Positions 17,208-25,387 of a stretch of 33,256 nt of DNA are shown here, one piece after another. A program made the translations under genes and the position numbers. The notes beneath the pieces are model-generated. The model saw only the letters and a list, made by a program, of their open reading frames with translations. It did not search any database and was not told where the DNA came from. The stretch is from Alphaproteobacteria bacterium (GTDB taxonomy: Bacteria; Pseudomonadota; Alphaproteobacteria; UBA9655), in contig JAGVLE010000028.1 of assembly GCA_020049895.1 (NCBI GenBank), positions 1-33,256 of the forward strand, in the 5' to 3' direction. Numbering within the stretch: position 1 is the first letter of the stretch; each line of letters begins with the position of its first letter.

Positions 17208-17295
17208 CTAAAAAATCCGAGAGGGTTTCTGTGTATCCGTTGTTTATACTCCCCTCCCCCTTCGTTCATCTTCTTTGCCTTTTCACATAGCCAAG

Positions 17296-17322
17296 GGCAG
17301 AAATTTTTGAGGTTTCTACCCC
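17296..17322 (-). other. Hairpin between precursor 6 and the ABC exporter
   Basis: On the minus strand GGGTAGAAA and TTTCTGCCC form a 9-pair stem with one wobble, around a 9-base loop. A hairpin placed between precursor and processing/export genes often sets the high precursor-to-enzyme ratio in such operons. That function is inferred. Confidence 0.4.
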
Positions 17323-17330
17323 TGAATGAC

Positions 17331-17510
17331 CTACGGCATCCTTTTAGTAAACCTAGTGGGATCCTCAGTTGTTCCTCCCACAATGCCTCGTGTAAGAATT
17401 GAAGCACGCCCAGATAGGGCTGCTAGGGATTGATAGTTTTGGCTCATCGACTTGTCAACTTTTTTGTAAAGGCCTGTCCAGCTTAATGTTTTAAGAAGTG
17501 TTTTTTGCAT
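17331..17510 (-). CDS. Lasso peptide precursor 6, linked to the exporter
   Basis: A 59-residue gene on the minus strand with AGAGGA 4-9 bases before its ATG. The leader begins MQKTLLKTLSWTGLYKKVDK and ends GRASILTR. The predicted core is GIVGGTTEDPTRFTKRMP: Gly1, Glu8 as ring acceptor (Asp9 alternative), Thr at -2, and a nine-residue tail with Arg-Phe and Lys-Arg pairs. The LTRG junction is the same as in precursor 3 and nearly that of 5 (ITRG). It is transcribed towards the ABC exporter, 123 bases upstream of it, and away from traA, which ends at 17600. It supports both the exporter's role and a multi-product cluster. Confidence 0.88.
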   Translation of the reverse strand: MQKTLLKTLSWTGLYKKVDKSMSQNYQSLAALSGRASILTRGIVGGTTEDPTRFTKRMP

Positions 17511-17599
17511 TTTATCCTCTTTTATCGTTAGCCTGAAGTGAAGATTTTCTTCTATCTCACAGTAACATTATTACATCCTATAATGAATATTTGCAAATT

Positions 17600-20500
17600 T
17601 TAAAAATCTAAACCCCTCCCTGTCTCATGAATATATTCTACCCCCCGTTCTTCTTGTTTAAAACGCTGTTCAATCTCCTTAACCAACTGTTGATTATGCT
17701 CCTTAAGTTCCTGGAAAATGTCCGTATGTTTTTCCAAGATGGTCATGTAATGATGCAGTTCATCTTTGGCCTTATGGGCAAGACGGGTACCGGCATATGT
17801 CGTAATCGTATGGAGTTTGCTTTGAATGTAGTCTGTGATCTCCGCAAGATTGTTATTGCCCACGAAATCAAAGGTAGGTGGTGCAAGATCTCGTTGGAGC
17901 CCTGTTGATTGACTCTGGATGCTTCCTTGTCTTTTAGATTCGTCCCGCCAGAGGGAAGGACGTTTATTGTTGGTAAGGTTTCTTTCCTCTTGCTGAAATT
18001 GATGTAGCTCGTGAGGTAATGGGGTCTTTGAGGATGTATCCCGCCAAAATCCTTTATACCCTTTCTGAGTTTTCTGTAGTTCTGGAGGTGAAAATTCATT
18101 TGCACAAATATCTCTCCAAAACCCTTTGTACCCCTTCTGTGGTAAGATTTTTTCTGCCCGTTTTTCTTCTCGAATGCTGTGGGATAATATCGGAAGTTCC
18201 GTAACCCTCGAATTCCCCATGAACTGATCCACTACGTGCTGGAAAGCTTTCTTTGAAACGGCGCCCATAGCGTGAAGCTCATCAGAAAGCCGTCCAAACA
18301 ATTTATTGAGAAGTTTTTCATCTTCCACCATCCTCTCCATAAGTGTGGAGGCATCCATGTAATCGGTTGCTGCAAGTTTTTCTCCTGATCTGGAGAGCAT
18401 TTCAGGAAGGATTTCAGGTTTTTTAAAATCCAATGAACTTCCATACACTTGAACATCGTCTCTATGTCGAGTCATGGCCACATAGGTCAGATTTTTGGTC
18501 ATGTTTGGAGAAGCTAAGACATAAGACTTGTCAATAGTTGTGCCTTGAGATTTATGAATCGTCACTGCCCAGCCATGGTCAAAGAATGGATATAATTTTG
18601 GTGCAAAAGATACGTCCCTACCCTCCTCCAGACGCACCTGTATCTTCTGTTGGTTAAGATTGAGGATTGTTCCTATCGTTCCATTTTTAACTCCTAATCC
18701 ATAATTGTTGCGGATAAAAACAATCCGATCACCTTTAGAAAAGTGTTTGTCTTCAGAGATTGTCTTCTGTTCACCAAAATCATCTTCTGTCTGTTTCTTG
18801 ATTGTGTAGAGGAATTCTTGCTTTTCAAGATAATTTGAGGCTTTTAGAAGGAAACGAGCCTCCTTATTAAGGTCGCTGACGTCACGATTGGTAAAGGTGA
18901 GCATCAAAGTGGATTTCTGGGAATTAGACTTAAACTCTGAATGCCAAGCTTTTAGAAGAGCCTGTTTAGTATCATGGCGTTGATCATAGATTCCCTGTTC
19001 GGGAGAGGAAATATTCTCCTGGATAATATGCACATGTCCTTTGTCCATATATCGTTGAACGGCTTCTTGGGTCTGTTGTTTTCCAAACAAAACCGTAGCC
19101 TCCCGCTGCCAAGTTTCTTGTTGACGAACAACAGTGGTCAGCTCTCTCTTCCCAATACGGTCTGTCAACAATCGAAAGGCAGGGCCCGCTTCCACAGGCT
19201 GAAGTTGCGCTCCATCCCCCATGACCACCAGTTTGGTCCCTAGCTGTTGTACAGCTGTAAGAAGCTTGGAAAAGCGCTCCAAATCCACCATTCCAGCTTC
19301 ATCTACTATAAGGACGCTTTTGGCATTATAGCGATAGCGACCTGATTCAAATTCCTTCAAGAATTTGTGGATGGTCATGGATATAATCTCAGATTGGGCT
19401 AAATTTTGAGCTGCCTTGCCCGTTGGCGCTAGGCCATAGACCTTGTAATCATTGGCTGCCCAGATATTCTTACATGTCTTCAAAAGAGTTGTCTTTCCTG
19501 ACCCTGCAATGCCAAACACACAAGCAAGCTGCTCTGGCCCTACCATATGGTTGAGCGCTGTCAGTTGTTCGTCAGAAAATCTGTTTTTTAACTCCTCATC
19601 TACAAAGTGAGATTGATGGGATTTTTTAGAAGCAAGCGTTTCTGCAAGCTCCACAAGATTAAGCTCGGCTTTTAGCAAACTTTTCGTTGTATAAATGGCG
19701 TTATCGTCTTTTTTCAACGTCACAAGTTCAGAAGAATTCCGTAGTCGTGCTTCCATCCTCTGAAAAAGAGGAAGCTCATCAATATAACGATGAAGCACCT
19801 TCTGTACATCGGCCCACATAAAGGTAGCATGGTGCTTGCTGACAATATCGAGCACCACCTCAGGGCGCCTTAAAATCCGGTAAATATTTCGAAATTGAAT
19901 ATTCTGAAAGGCTTGTTGTTTTTCTGTAAAAGGACCAGTATTTCCTTCAATTGCCTTGAGCCGTTTCTCCTGCTCAATCACATTTTTCCCGCGTTTGGGT
20001 TGGGGCTCCATCTCAATGCCCCGCTCATAGTAAGAACGATGATCAATCTGAACATCATGCCCATGCAGTTTAAGATGAAAATTAGAATAGGAAGCCCACT
20101 GCTCTCGTAATTCCGACAAGAGCTCTTTTTTATTCCAGTTTCTCTCCTTTTTTACACTTAAGCCTATTTCCGTGAGCGTGCGCGTTAAGGCTAAAACATG
20201 GCAATGGGGTTTGTAGTCTCCTGTTGTTTGATCCACATCAAAATGAAAATTCAACTGTGACGCCATTCCGCGACCACACAGCTGTTCTTCAACAAATTCT
20301 CTGGCAAGAGCTATATTCTGTTCATCCGTCAATTCTCGATGGAGGGCAAGTTCAAATTCTCGCCAGACACGGGCATTGATTTTTGTTTCAGAAGCTTCTG
20401 CAATCATGCATAAAGCCTGAACCCCAATTTCTCGATTCTGGGCCATGACTTGTTGAATCTCAACACTCCAGGCCGGAGCATTTTTTGGCAAGAGAAGCTC

Positions 20501-20647
20501 GATATGCTCAACAGCCTTATGCGTGTAATTAAAGACTTCCCCCGTTCTCATATCTTCAAGCTTACAGCCTGCACGATAGGCAACAGCGCCAACCGTATTT
20601 CTGGTACTACGGGATAGAGATTTCGTGGTGAAGTGGTACAAGGCCAT
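17600..20647 (-). CDS. traA: Ti-type conjugative relaxase-helicase TraA (MobQ family)
   Basis: A 1015-residue relaxase that nicks oriT and unwinds the transferred strand. It begins MALYHFTTKSLSRS..., the standard TraA/MobA start, followed by AVAYRAG. Metal-binding histidines are in FHFD and KPHCHVLAL (about 145-152). The helicase has GIAGSGKTT (about 378-386), LIVDEAGM (about 446), MGDGAQLQPVEAG, and TIHKSQGTT (about 697) with TYVAMTRHRDD. I chose the ATG at 20647, with GAGGAG upstream, over an upstream TTG (20791), because the extra 48 codons are not protein-like and cover the candidate oriT. The C-terminal region holds repeated KGYKGFWRD segments. It diverges from traC/traD as in Ti plasmids. 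Confidence 0.93.
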   Translation of the reverse strand: MALYHFTTKSLSRSTRNTVGAVAYRAGCKLEDMRTGEVFNYTHKAVEHIELLLPKNAPAWSVEIQQVMAQNREIGVQALCMIAEASETKINARVWREFELALHRELTDEQNIALAREFVEEQLCGRGMASQLNFHFDVDQTTGDYKPHCHVLALTRTLTEIGLSVKKERNWNKKELLSELREQWASYSNFHLKLHGHDVQIDHRSYYERGIEMEPQPKRGKNVIEQEKRLKAIEGNTGPFTEKQQAFQNIQFRNIYRILRRPEVVLDIVSKHHATFMWADVQKVLHRYIDELPLFQRMEARLRNSSELVTLKKDDNAIYTTKSLLKAELNLVELAETLASKKSHQSHFVDEELKNRFSDEQLTALNHMVGPEQLACVFGIAGSGKTTLLKTCKNIWAANDYKVYGLAPTGKAAQNLAQSEIISMTIHKFLKEFESGRYRYNAKSVLIVDEAGMVDLERFSKLLTAVQQLGTKLVVMGDGAQLQPVEAGPAFRLLTDRIGKRELTTVVRQQETWQREATVLFGKQQTQEAVQRYMDKGHVHIIQENISSPEQGIYDQRHDTKQALLKAWHSEFKSNSQKSTLMLTFTNRDVSDLNKEARFLLKASNYLEKQEFLYTIKKQTEDDFGEQKTISEDKHFSKGDRIVFIRNNYGLGVKNGTIGTILNLNQQKIQVRLEEGRDVSFAPKLYPFFDHGWAVTIHKSQGTTIDKSYVLASPNMTKNLTYVAMTRHRDDVQVYGSSLDFKKPEILPEMLSRSGEKLAATDYMDASTLMERMVEDEKLLNKLFGRLSDELHAMGAVSKKAFQHVVDQFMGNSRVTELPILSHSIREEKRAEKILPQKGYKGFWRDICANEFSPPELQKTQKGYKGFWRDTSSKTPLPHELHQFQQEERNLTNNKRPSLWRDESKRQGSIQSQSTGLQRDLAPPTFDFVGNNNLAEITDYIQSKLHTITTYAGTRLAHKAKDELHHYMTILEKHTDIFQELKEHNQQLVKEIEQRFKQEERGVEYIHETGRGLDF

Positions 20648-20721
20648 TTCGAGAGGGTTCTCCTCAAGTTGAAATTCATCAGGACCTCTCGTTTTATCTG
20701 GGGTGCTTGCACCAAAGCGCT

Positions 20722-20752
20722 CAAAGGTTTCACCTTTGTGTAAGCGCGCTTC
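20722..20752 (+). other. Candidate origin of transfer (oriT) with nick-like motif
   Basis: A perfect 7-bp inverted repeat CAAAGGT-TTC-ACCTTTG (20722-20738) is followed at once by TGTAAGCGCGCTTC (20739-20752). MobQ-family origins carry a hairpin followed by a nick core like TAAGTGCGCCCT; here TAAGCGCGC matches eight of the first nine positions. It lies between the divergent traA and traC genes, where Ti plasmids have oriT. The match is by eye from remembered consensus. Confidence 0.45.
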
Positions 20753-20881
20753 GAAAACTTTTACAAAGTTCACGAAGACAGGTTTATTCAATTTAACACG
20801 TTATTTATATTCAGGGTTGTTTGTCTTTGTTGTGTGTTGTTTGTCACGTTAACTTCTCAGTTAAAATAATAAAAAAAATGA

Positions 20882-20911
20882 TATAATGAACATACAAAAA
20901 AACACAGGAGG
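20882..20911 (+). promoter_or_regulatory. -10 box and ribosome site for traC/traD
   Basis: A perfect TATAAT lies at 20882-20887; the -35 region is only AT-rich. AGGAGG at 20906-20911, four bases before ATG 20916, decides the traC start. Confidence 0.45.
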
Positions 20912-20915
20912 TCTT

Positions 20916-21200
20916 ATGACAAATAAACTTTCTCAGATTGAGGGAAGAATAGAAGTCTTAAAGAAAAAACGAGAAAAAATACAAATTCAGCAGGCACTTT
21001 CTTTTACAAAGGAAGCCCAAAAGATTTTAAAAGAAGACTTCTCCACAGAAGCAGCGCTCTTAACTCTTTCTGAATCCTGGAATAAGGCGTCGGAACAACA
21101 AAGAAAAGAATGGCAGAAACGTGCTCCTCACTTTCGTCTTTCAGATCAACCTTCTAGCAAAAAGAATCAACTTACTGCAGAAGCAGATCTTGAAGTTTGA
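20916..21200 (+). CDS. traC: Ti-type conjugal transfer protein TraC-like
   Basis: A 94-residue, highly charged helical protein (MTNKLSQIEGRIEVLKKKRE...) with the heptad-like start of Ti plasmid TraC-type relaxosome accessory proteins. These are small and lie first in the operon divergent from traA. The assignment depends on position and composition more than on a motif. The start is fixed by a strong AGGAGG; an upstream in-frame ATG at 20886 overlaps the -10 box and is rejected. The next gene begins 19 bases after its stop. Confidence 0.6.
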   Translation: MTNKLSQIEGRIEVLKKKREKIQIQQALSFTKEAQKILKEDFSTEAALLTLSESWNKASEQQRKEWQKRAPHFRLSDQPSSKKNQLTAEADLEV

Positions 21201-21219
21201 GTCGAAGAAGTACCGAAAC

Positions 21220-21435
21220 ATGCATCATCTAGGAACAACGTCTTCATCTCTACGAAAGGCAAGAACAAGGACCTTAATCCAGTTGGGAGGGCTCGTTGAG
21301 AAAGCAGGACTTCTCGAAACTTTTGAAATTTCTCTTGGATTGGATCTTCAGAAGGACCCTGAGATAAAAGAACAGGTGGCAGCTTTATTTAAAGAGTTTT
21401 TGATATTGAATGAATGGCACAATCAAAAGATGTGA
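21220..21435 (+). CDS. traD: Ti-type conjugal transfer protein TraD (small)
   Basis: A 71-residue protein beginning MHHLGTTSSSLRKARTRTLI then QLGGLVEKAGLLE. The basic stretch followed by (I/L)(Q/E)LGGLV.KAGL is the signature of the small TraD of Ti-type transfer systems, unrelated to the coupling protein also called TraD. It probably works with TraC at the relaxosome. The frame is open further upstream into traC, but the ATG at 21220 gives the normal family start. It completes the traA <- -> traC-traD arrangement seen in Ti plasmids and in Rickettsiales elements. Confidence 0.82.
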   Translation: MHHLGTTSSSLRKARTRTLIQLGGLVEKAGLLETFEISLGLDLQKDPEIKEQVAALFKEFLILNEWHNQKM

Positions 21436-21532
21436 TTTTACCCATTTGGGTACAACAAAGATGGGAGTCTTTAGGGAGAGGAAGCTCATAGAGTAAAGAG
21501 GCATGTTGGAACATTCATGTATGTTTTTAAGG

Positions 21533-22771
21533 CTACCAAAAACGGTAAAAGTTTCCTAACGCCATTACATATTGCCCCCCCTGTAGTTTCCATCCATTCG
21601 TATCTTTCTTTAAAATGTAATGATTTCCTGCGTCAGACAAACAGATTTCACTAAATATATGGTTTGAGTGTTGTTGCAAAAATAGGATAAATTCTTTTTC
21701 TAGAGCGGACGAAAACAGATAAACGTGATACACTCTATGCCAGAAAAAAGGAGAATTTTTATCAATTTGTTGATCAAAAAAGCACTCTGAAACCTTCGTA
21801 AGTAGGTCTTCAAGCGAGTGTGCGTCAATTTGATTTTTTTTAATTTTGGTAATTGTGTGTTGTTCAGATAGTCTATCATGGGCAAAAAGACTGATGCCCA
21901 ATATATACTTATTGCCATTTAGGGAGCTTATCTTGCGTTTATCATATTTTGTAAATTTTCCTTCGCATTGCTCTTTAAGGTCAGAGATTTGTTGATCTAG
22001 ATTATACTTCCATGGAGTAATGCCTACACTTCCAAGAAAGTTTTTTTCAACAATGCAAGATTTAAGCATATCTTCATTAGCCGTAATATCCATGGCTAAA
22101 GTTGGATTGACACTAATATCAACATCTCCATTTGAAATAGAGAGTAATTTTTGATACTGGCTGCAAAGAGTATTTGAGAGCTCTTCTATAGCCAGAATTT
22201 CGTAGGTTTTTGTTCCATTAAGGGCGTTTATAAAATTAGTCAAAAGTTCTTTTTTCCGTTCAAAAAATATCCTTTGATATAATGAGCTTGTCCCCAAAAG
22301 GTCTTCTGTATCGTTTTGTGCTAATTGAAAACGCTGTGGGTTACCATAGAGTAAAAACCATAGCTGTAGAGATTCACGCAATGCTCCGCTGGCGATAGTA
22401 TTTAGGGCTAGATAAGTACAACTTTGAAGAGATTCGTAGCCCGCACCTAGTTTAGTTTTGAGCAACGGCTTAACGGTTTTAGCAATAAATCTCTGGAAAC
22501 CGTTTTCCTGCAAACCAACTACTTCAATGATGTAGTGTTCTGTTTCTCCTGCAAATTTAACAAGAAAATCAGGGGAAGGTTCATTATTAGAGCCCTTGCA
22601 CTCATAGGTTATCTCAAATTTCTTTTTTTCTTTCTTATGAATAAAAAACCAATGTCTTAAAACATAAAATTCTGCTCGTTGTTTGGTAGAAAGTGTAATG
22701 TTTTCTAGATATCTATCTAAATCAGACAAAGAATTATAATGTTGTGGATGCTTTGGAAGTGAGGTCGTCAT
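21533..22771 (-). CDS. Unknown protein paired with YhcG nuclease; possible PD-(D/E)XK-like N-terminus
   Basis: A 412-residue soluble protein that starts two bases after the stop of the yhcG-type gene, so the two are one operon. No known family is recognised. Near residues 65-85 it has SPDFLVKFAGETEHYIIEVVG, where a Pro-Asp is followed 15 residues later by Glu-x-Val, resembling part of a PD-(D/E)XK nuclease core, though the usual Lys after the Glu is replaced by Val. The rest is helical with scattered aromatic residues and ends NFYRFW. The pairing suggests a phage- or plasmid-conflict module carried by the element; this is inference. Confidence 0.5.
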   Translation of the reverse strand: MTTSLPKHPQHYNSLSDLDRYLENITLSTKQRAEFYVLRHWFFIHKKEKKKFEITYECKGSNNEPSPDFLVKFAGETEHYIIEVVGLQENGFQRFIAKTVKPLLKTKLGAGYESLQSCTYLALNTIASGALRESLQLWFLLYGNPQRFQLAQNDTEDLLGTSSLYQRIFFERKKELLTNFINALNGTKTYEILAIEELSNTLCSQYQKLLSISNGDVDISVNPTLAMDITANEDMLKSCIVEKNFLGSVGITPWKYNLDQQISDLKEQCEGKFTKYDKRKISSLNGNKYILGISLFAHDRLSEQHTITKIKKNQIDAHSLEDLLTKVSECFFDQQIDKNSPFFWHRVYHVYLFSSALEKEFILFLQQHSNHIFSEICLSDAGNHYILKKDTNGWKLQGGQYVMALGNFYRFW

Positions 22772-22773
22772 TT

Positions 22774-23850
22774 CTATTTCCCGTTCCCTTCCAACCTAGC
22801 TTTTGCATAAGCAATAGCTTTATGAAGTTTTTGTTCAAAAATCTCTGGAGCGGGAAGCTGAGTCATGAACTCTGCCACATGAATCCCATTTTGCGCTAAT
22901 TCAAGAAGCTCGACTTGTTCTTGATTCTTGTCACTACAGAGAACAATACCTAAAGGCATTTCTTCCCCTAGTTTCTTTTCGTATTTATCAAGCCACCTTA
23001 AATACAATTCCATTTGCCCTTTGTCTGCTGCTTTAAATTTTCCCAGCTTAAGCTCAATCGCTATAAGGCAGCGAAGCGCTCTATTGTAGAAAAGAAGGTC
23101 TAAATAATAGTCTTCATTGCCGATGGAGATTCTCTTTTGCCGAGAAAGAAAACTAAAGTCTGAGCCAAGCTCTAGGATAAACTTTTCAATTTCCCTTAAA
23201 ATTGCACTCTCGAGGTCTTTTTCACTATAGGCGTCTGTTAATTCCAAAAAATCCAAAAGATAAGGATCTTTCAAAATAAGAGTGGGTGTGAGAACGTCAT
23301 CTTTGCGTAGCGTTTCAAGCTCTCGTCGAGCCACTTCTTCTGGCTCTTTTGCAATGGCTGTTCTTTCATAAAGCATGCCATCTATTTTTTCTCGAAGCTT
23401 TCGAACACTCCATTGTTCAATGCGGCACATTTCCGCATAAAAATTACGTTTTAAATCTGGCCTTAAGGTAAGTACCTCAACAAAATGGCTCCATGTCAAT
23501 TGTTGCGACAGTGTCGCGACAATCTTAATTTCGGGAAACGACTTATAAAACTGAAGCATCCGAGCAATGGATGATTTTGTAAATCCTTTTCCATACTCTT
23601 CTGTCAAATGTTGTGACAGCGTCGCAACTATCTTTTCTCCATAATCAGCTCTCTTGTTCCTTAGGATTTCTTCTTGGATGCGTTCTCCTATTTTCCAATA
23701 CATCAGTACTAGCTCAGCATTAGCAGAAGAAATAACCCTATTTTTGGTACTTTCAATGAGTCTTTTTAGATCAACTATCAGGGAAGAATTGACAGGAAAT
23801 CCTTCAACAGCACCTATTATTAAGGATGTGTTTTCATCAGATTTCGACAT
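22774..23850 (-). CDS. yhcG: YhcG/DUF1016-type PDDEXK nuclease-domain protein
   Basis: A 358-residue protein of the YhcG (DUF1016) family. The N-terminal helical domain (SANAELVLMYWKIGERIQEE, SSIARMLQFYKSFPEI, LTWSHFVEVL, FYAEMCRIEQWSVRKLREKI) is characteristic. The C-terminal nuclease-like domain has DYYLDLLFYN followed by CLIAIELKLGKF, giving the D...ExK triad of PD-(D/E)XK enzymes. Then comes MELYLRWLDKYEK and GIVLCSDK. Such proteins are frequent on mobile elements and near restriction genes; their biological role is not settled. It is the first gene of a two-gene operon with the 412-residue unknown protein. Confidence 0.88.
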   Translation of the reverse strand: MSKSDENTSLIIGAVEGFPVNSSLIVDLKRLIESTKNRVISSANAELVLMYWKIGERIQEEILRNKRADYGEKIVATLSQHLTEEYGKGFTKSSIARMLQFYKSFPEIKIVATLSQQLTWSHFVEVLTLRPDLKRNFYAEMCRIEQWSVRKLREKIDGMLYERTAIAKEPEEVARRELETLRKDDVLTPTLILKDPYLLDFLELTDAYSEKDLESAILREIEKFILELGSDFSFLSRQKRISIGNEDYYLDLLFYNRALRCLIAIELKLGKFKAADKGQMELYLRWLDKYEKKLGEEMPLGIVLCSDKNQEQVELLELAQNGIHVAEFMTQLPAPEIFEQKLHKAIAYAKARLEGNGK

Positions 23851-23950
23851 ATTTAAGCTCCATAAAAAATTACCTCAAGTTACTGCTAATAACTAGCAGA
23901 TTTAGATCGAATGAACCTCTGAGAGTTTCTTTTCATTTATAATAAAATCT

Positions 23951-24127
23951 CTAAAAACGAATCGCCAACAAGGTGAATAATATTAAAAGAAAGGCTCCAA
24001 TAAAAATTCCAAACCATTCGGTGATGGCCTTTCCCCACAGCCACATTTTTATAGGACGCTTATATTCTCCTTTAACGTTGGAAAGGATTTCCATGAATTC
24101 TTCTAAGGATTCTTTTTTCTTAGTCAT
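23951..24127 (-). CDS. Small single-pass membrane protein next to the integrase
   Basis: A 58-residue gene, 29 bases after the integrase stop on the same strand, with AGGAAAAAAA before ATG 24127. The first 34 residues are charged (MTKKKESLEEFMEILSNVKG), with KMWLWGKAITEW leading into a membrane helix of about 20 residues (FGIFIGAFLLILFTLLA) at the C-terminus ending IRF. It may be cotranscribed with the integrase. Function unknown; tail-anchored proteins of this size on ICEs may act in regulation, exclusion or as toxins. Confidence 0.6.
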   Translation of the reverse strand: MTKKKESLEEFMEILSNVKGEYKRPIKMWLWGKAITEWFGIFIGAFLLILFTLLAIRF

Positions 24128-24156
24128 TTTTTTTCCTATTTTTTGGAATAATCTTT

Positions 24157-25323
24157 CTAAGCCTCTTTCTTTGTAAGTGTCGTCACCTTGGCTCCAAATA
24201 GCTCTGTAGCATGCCTTAAGGGTGCATCGGCTAAATGAGCATAACGTTGTGTGGTAGAAGCTTGTGTATGGCCTAAGAGTTTTCCTACAATACTTAAACT
24301 TAATCCACTGGAAACGAGATGAGAAGCATGAGTGTGGCGGAGGTCATGGAGATGAACATCTACGAGGCCTGCTCGTTTACTAATGGTGGCCCATGCCTTT
24401 TTTATGTCTGTTAAAGGCCTTCCTGAAACCTTTCCGGGGAAAAGATAGGTGTCTTGAGCTGTTTCCTGCATCTCTTGTAAAATGTTTAAAGCAGCCAGTG
24501 ATAAAGGAAGATGTTCCATCTTTTTTTGTTTTGTAGAATGCGCTGGTTTAGTCCACACGCCTTTTTCAAGATCAAATTGATCCCAAGTGGCTCCTAAGAC
24601 TTCATTTCTCCGAGACCCCGTGAGAAGGAGAAGTCGAATAGCATTTGCAACATCTTGGTTATGATAGATATCCAAGACAACATAAAGCTGTTGAACCTCC
24701 TGATCACTGAGCCACCGTGTTCGCTTGTGTTCTTGATATTTTATCACTCCTTCCACTGGATTAGAGCTAATCCATTTCCATTGAAGGGCAAGACCAAACA
24801 TTTTGTTTAGCAAGGCGCGTGCACGATTAGCTATATAAGGTGTTCCCTGAAGTCCATGATGAAGGAGTTGGACATCACGCATGGTAACCTCTTCTACTTT
24901 TTTTGATTCCCATTGTTTGAGGATAATTTTATCCAACATACGCTCATCTTCTTTATAGCTTTTGGGACGTTTGTTGATTTTGGCGTGAAACTCTAGGTAA
25001 TCATTGGCTAGCTTCGCCATGGTTGGCTTAGTTTTAAGATTTTGCTTTTCTTTTGAAGGGTCCATTCCTTTAGCAACTTCGCCTAAAAGCTTTTTGGCCT
25101 CTTCACGAGCAAGGTCTGCCGTAATAAGTCCATGAACTCCTATTTTCTTGCGACGTGTATGGCTGAATTCATTCCGATATTGAACAAAATAAGTTCTACG
25201 CCCAGTTGGAAAAATCCGAACTCCAAAACCTTTGAGTTCCAAGTCCCACAATAATATTTCCCCCTTCTGAGGAGGAAGGACGCTTTCAATGATTCTCTTA
25301 GTCAGTCTTTTAGCCGTCTGCAT
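24157..25323 (-). CDS. int: Tyrosine integrase, P4 type
   Basis: A 388-residue site-specific recombinase. It starts with the P4-type N-terminal domain (LTKRIIESVLPPQKGEILLW, LKGFGVRIFPTGRRTYFVQY) that binds arm-type sites. A SAM-like core-binding domain follows, then the catalytic domain with Arg in LLLTGSRRNEVLG (about 231), HLHDLRHTHASHL (about 325-328), LLGHTQAST (about 350) and RYAHL, whose Tyr (about 360) is the nucleophile. It lies 200 bases from the tRNA-Lys 3' half and points inward, which fits integration at a tRNA gene. P4-type integrases commonly use tRNA 3' ends. The short tail after the catalytic Tyr (ATELFGAKVTTLT) resembles that of the relic at 25874. Confidence 0.95.
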   Translation of the reverse strand: MQTAKRLTKRIIESVLPPQKGEILLWDLELKGFGVRIFPTGRRTYFVQYRNEFSHTRRKKIGVHGLITADLAREEAKKLLGEVAKGMDPSKEKQNLKTKPTMAKLANDYLEFHAKINKRPKSYKEDERMLDKIILKQWESKKVEEVTMRDVQLLHHGLQGTPYIANRARALLNKMFGLALQWKWISSNPVEGVIKYQEHKRTRWLSDQEVQQLYVVLDIYHNQDVANAIRLLLLTGSRRNEVLGATWDQFDLEKGVWTKPAHSTKQKKMEHLPLSLAALNILQEMQETAQDTYLFPGKVSGRPLTDIKKAWATISKRAGLVDVHLHDLRHTHASHLVSSGLSLSIVGKLLGHTQASTTQRYAHLADAPLRHATELFGAKVTTLTKKEA

Positions 25324-25387
25324 TTCCTATCCTATATGCTACGATAGTTTCTAAATTGAAATTATGTTTCCCAACTTTCCTTATCTT

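Noticed and set aside
20648-20791. TTG start giving TraA 48 extra residues
   Set aside because: The added residues are not like any relaxase N-terminus, the family starts with M(A)xYHF, and the stretch contains the oriT-like hairpin and nick motif.
23500-23635. Two near-identical TGCGACAGTGTCGC-type palindromes inside yhcG, resembling Rickettsia palindromic elements
   Set aside because: They encode the two IVATLSQ.L segments, which I recall as natural to the YhcG N-terminal domain, so a mobile palindrome is not needed.
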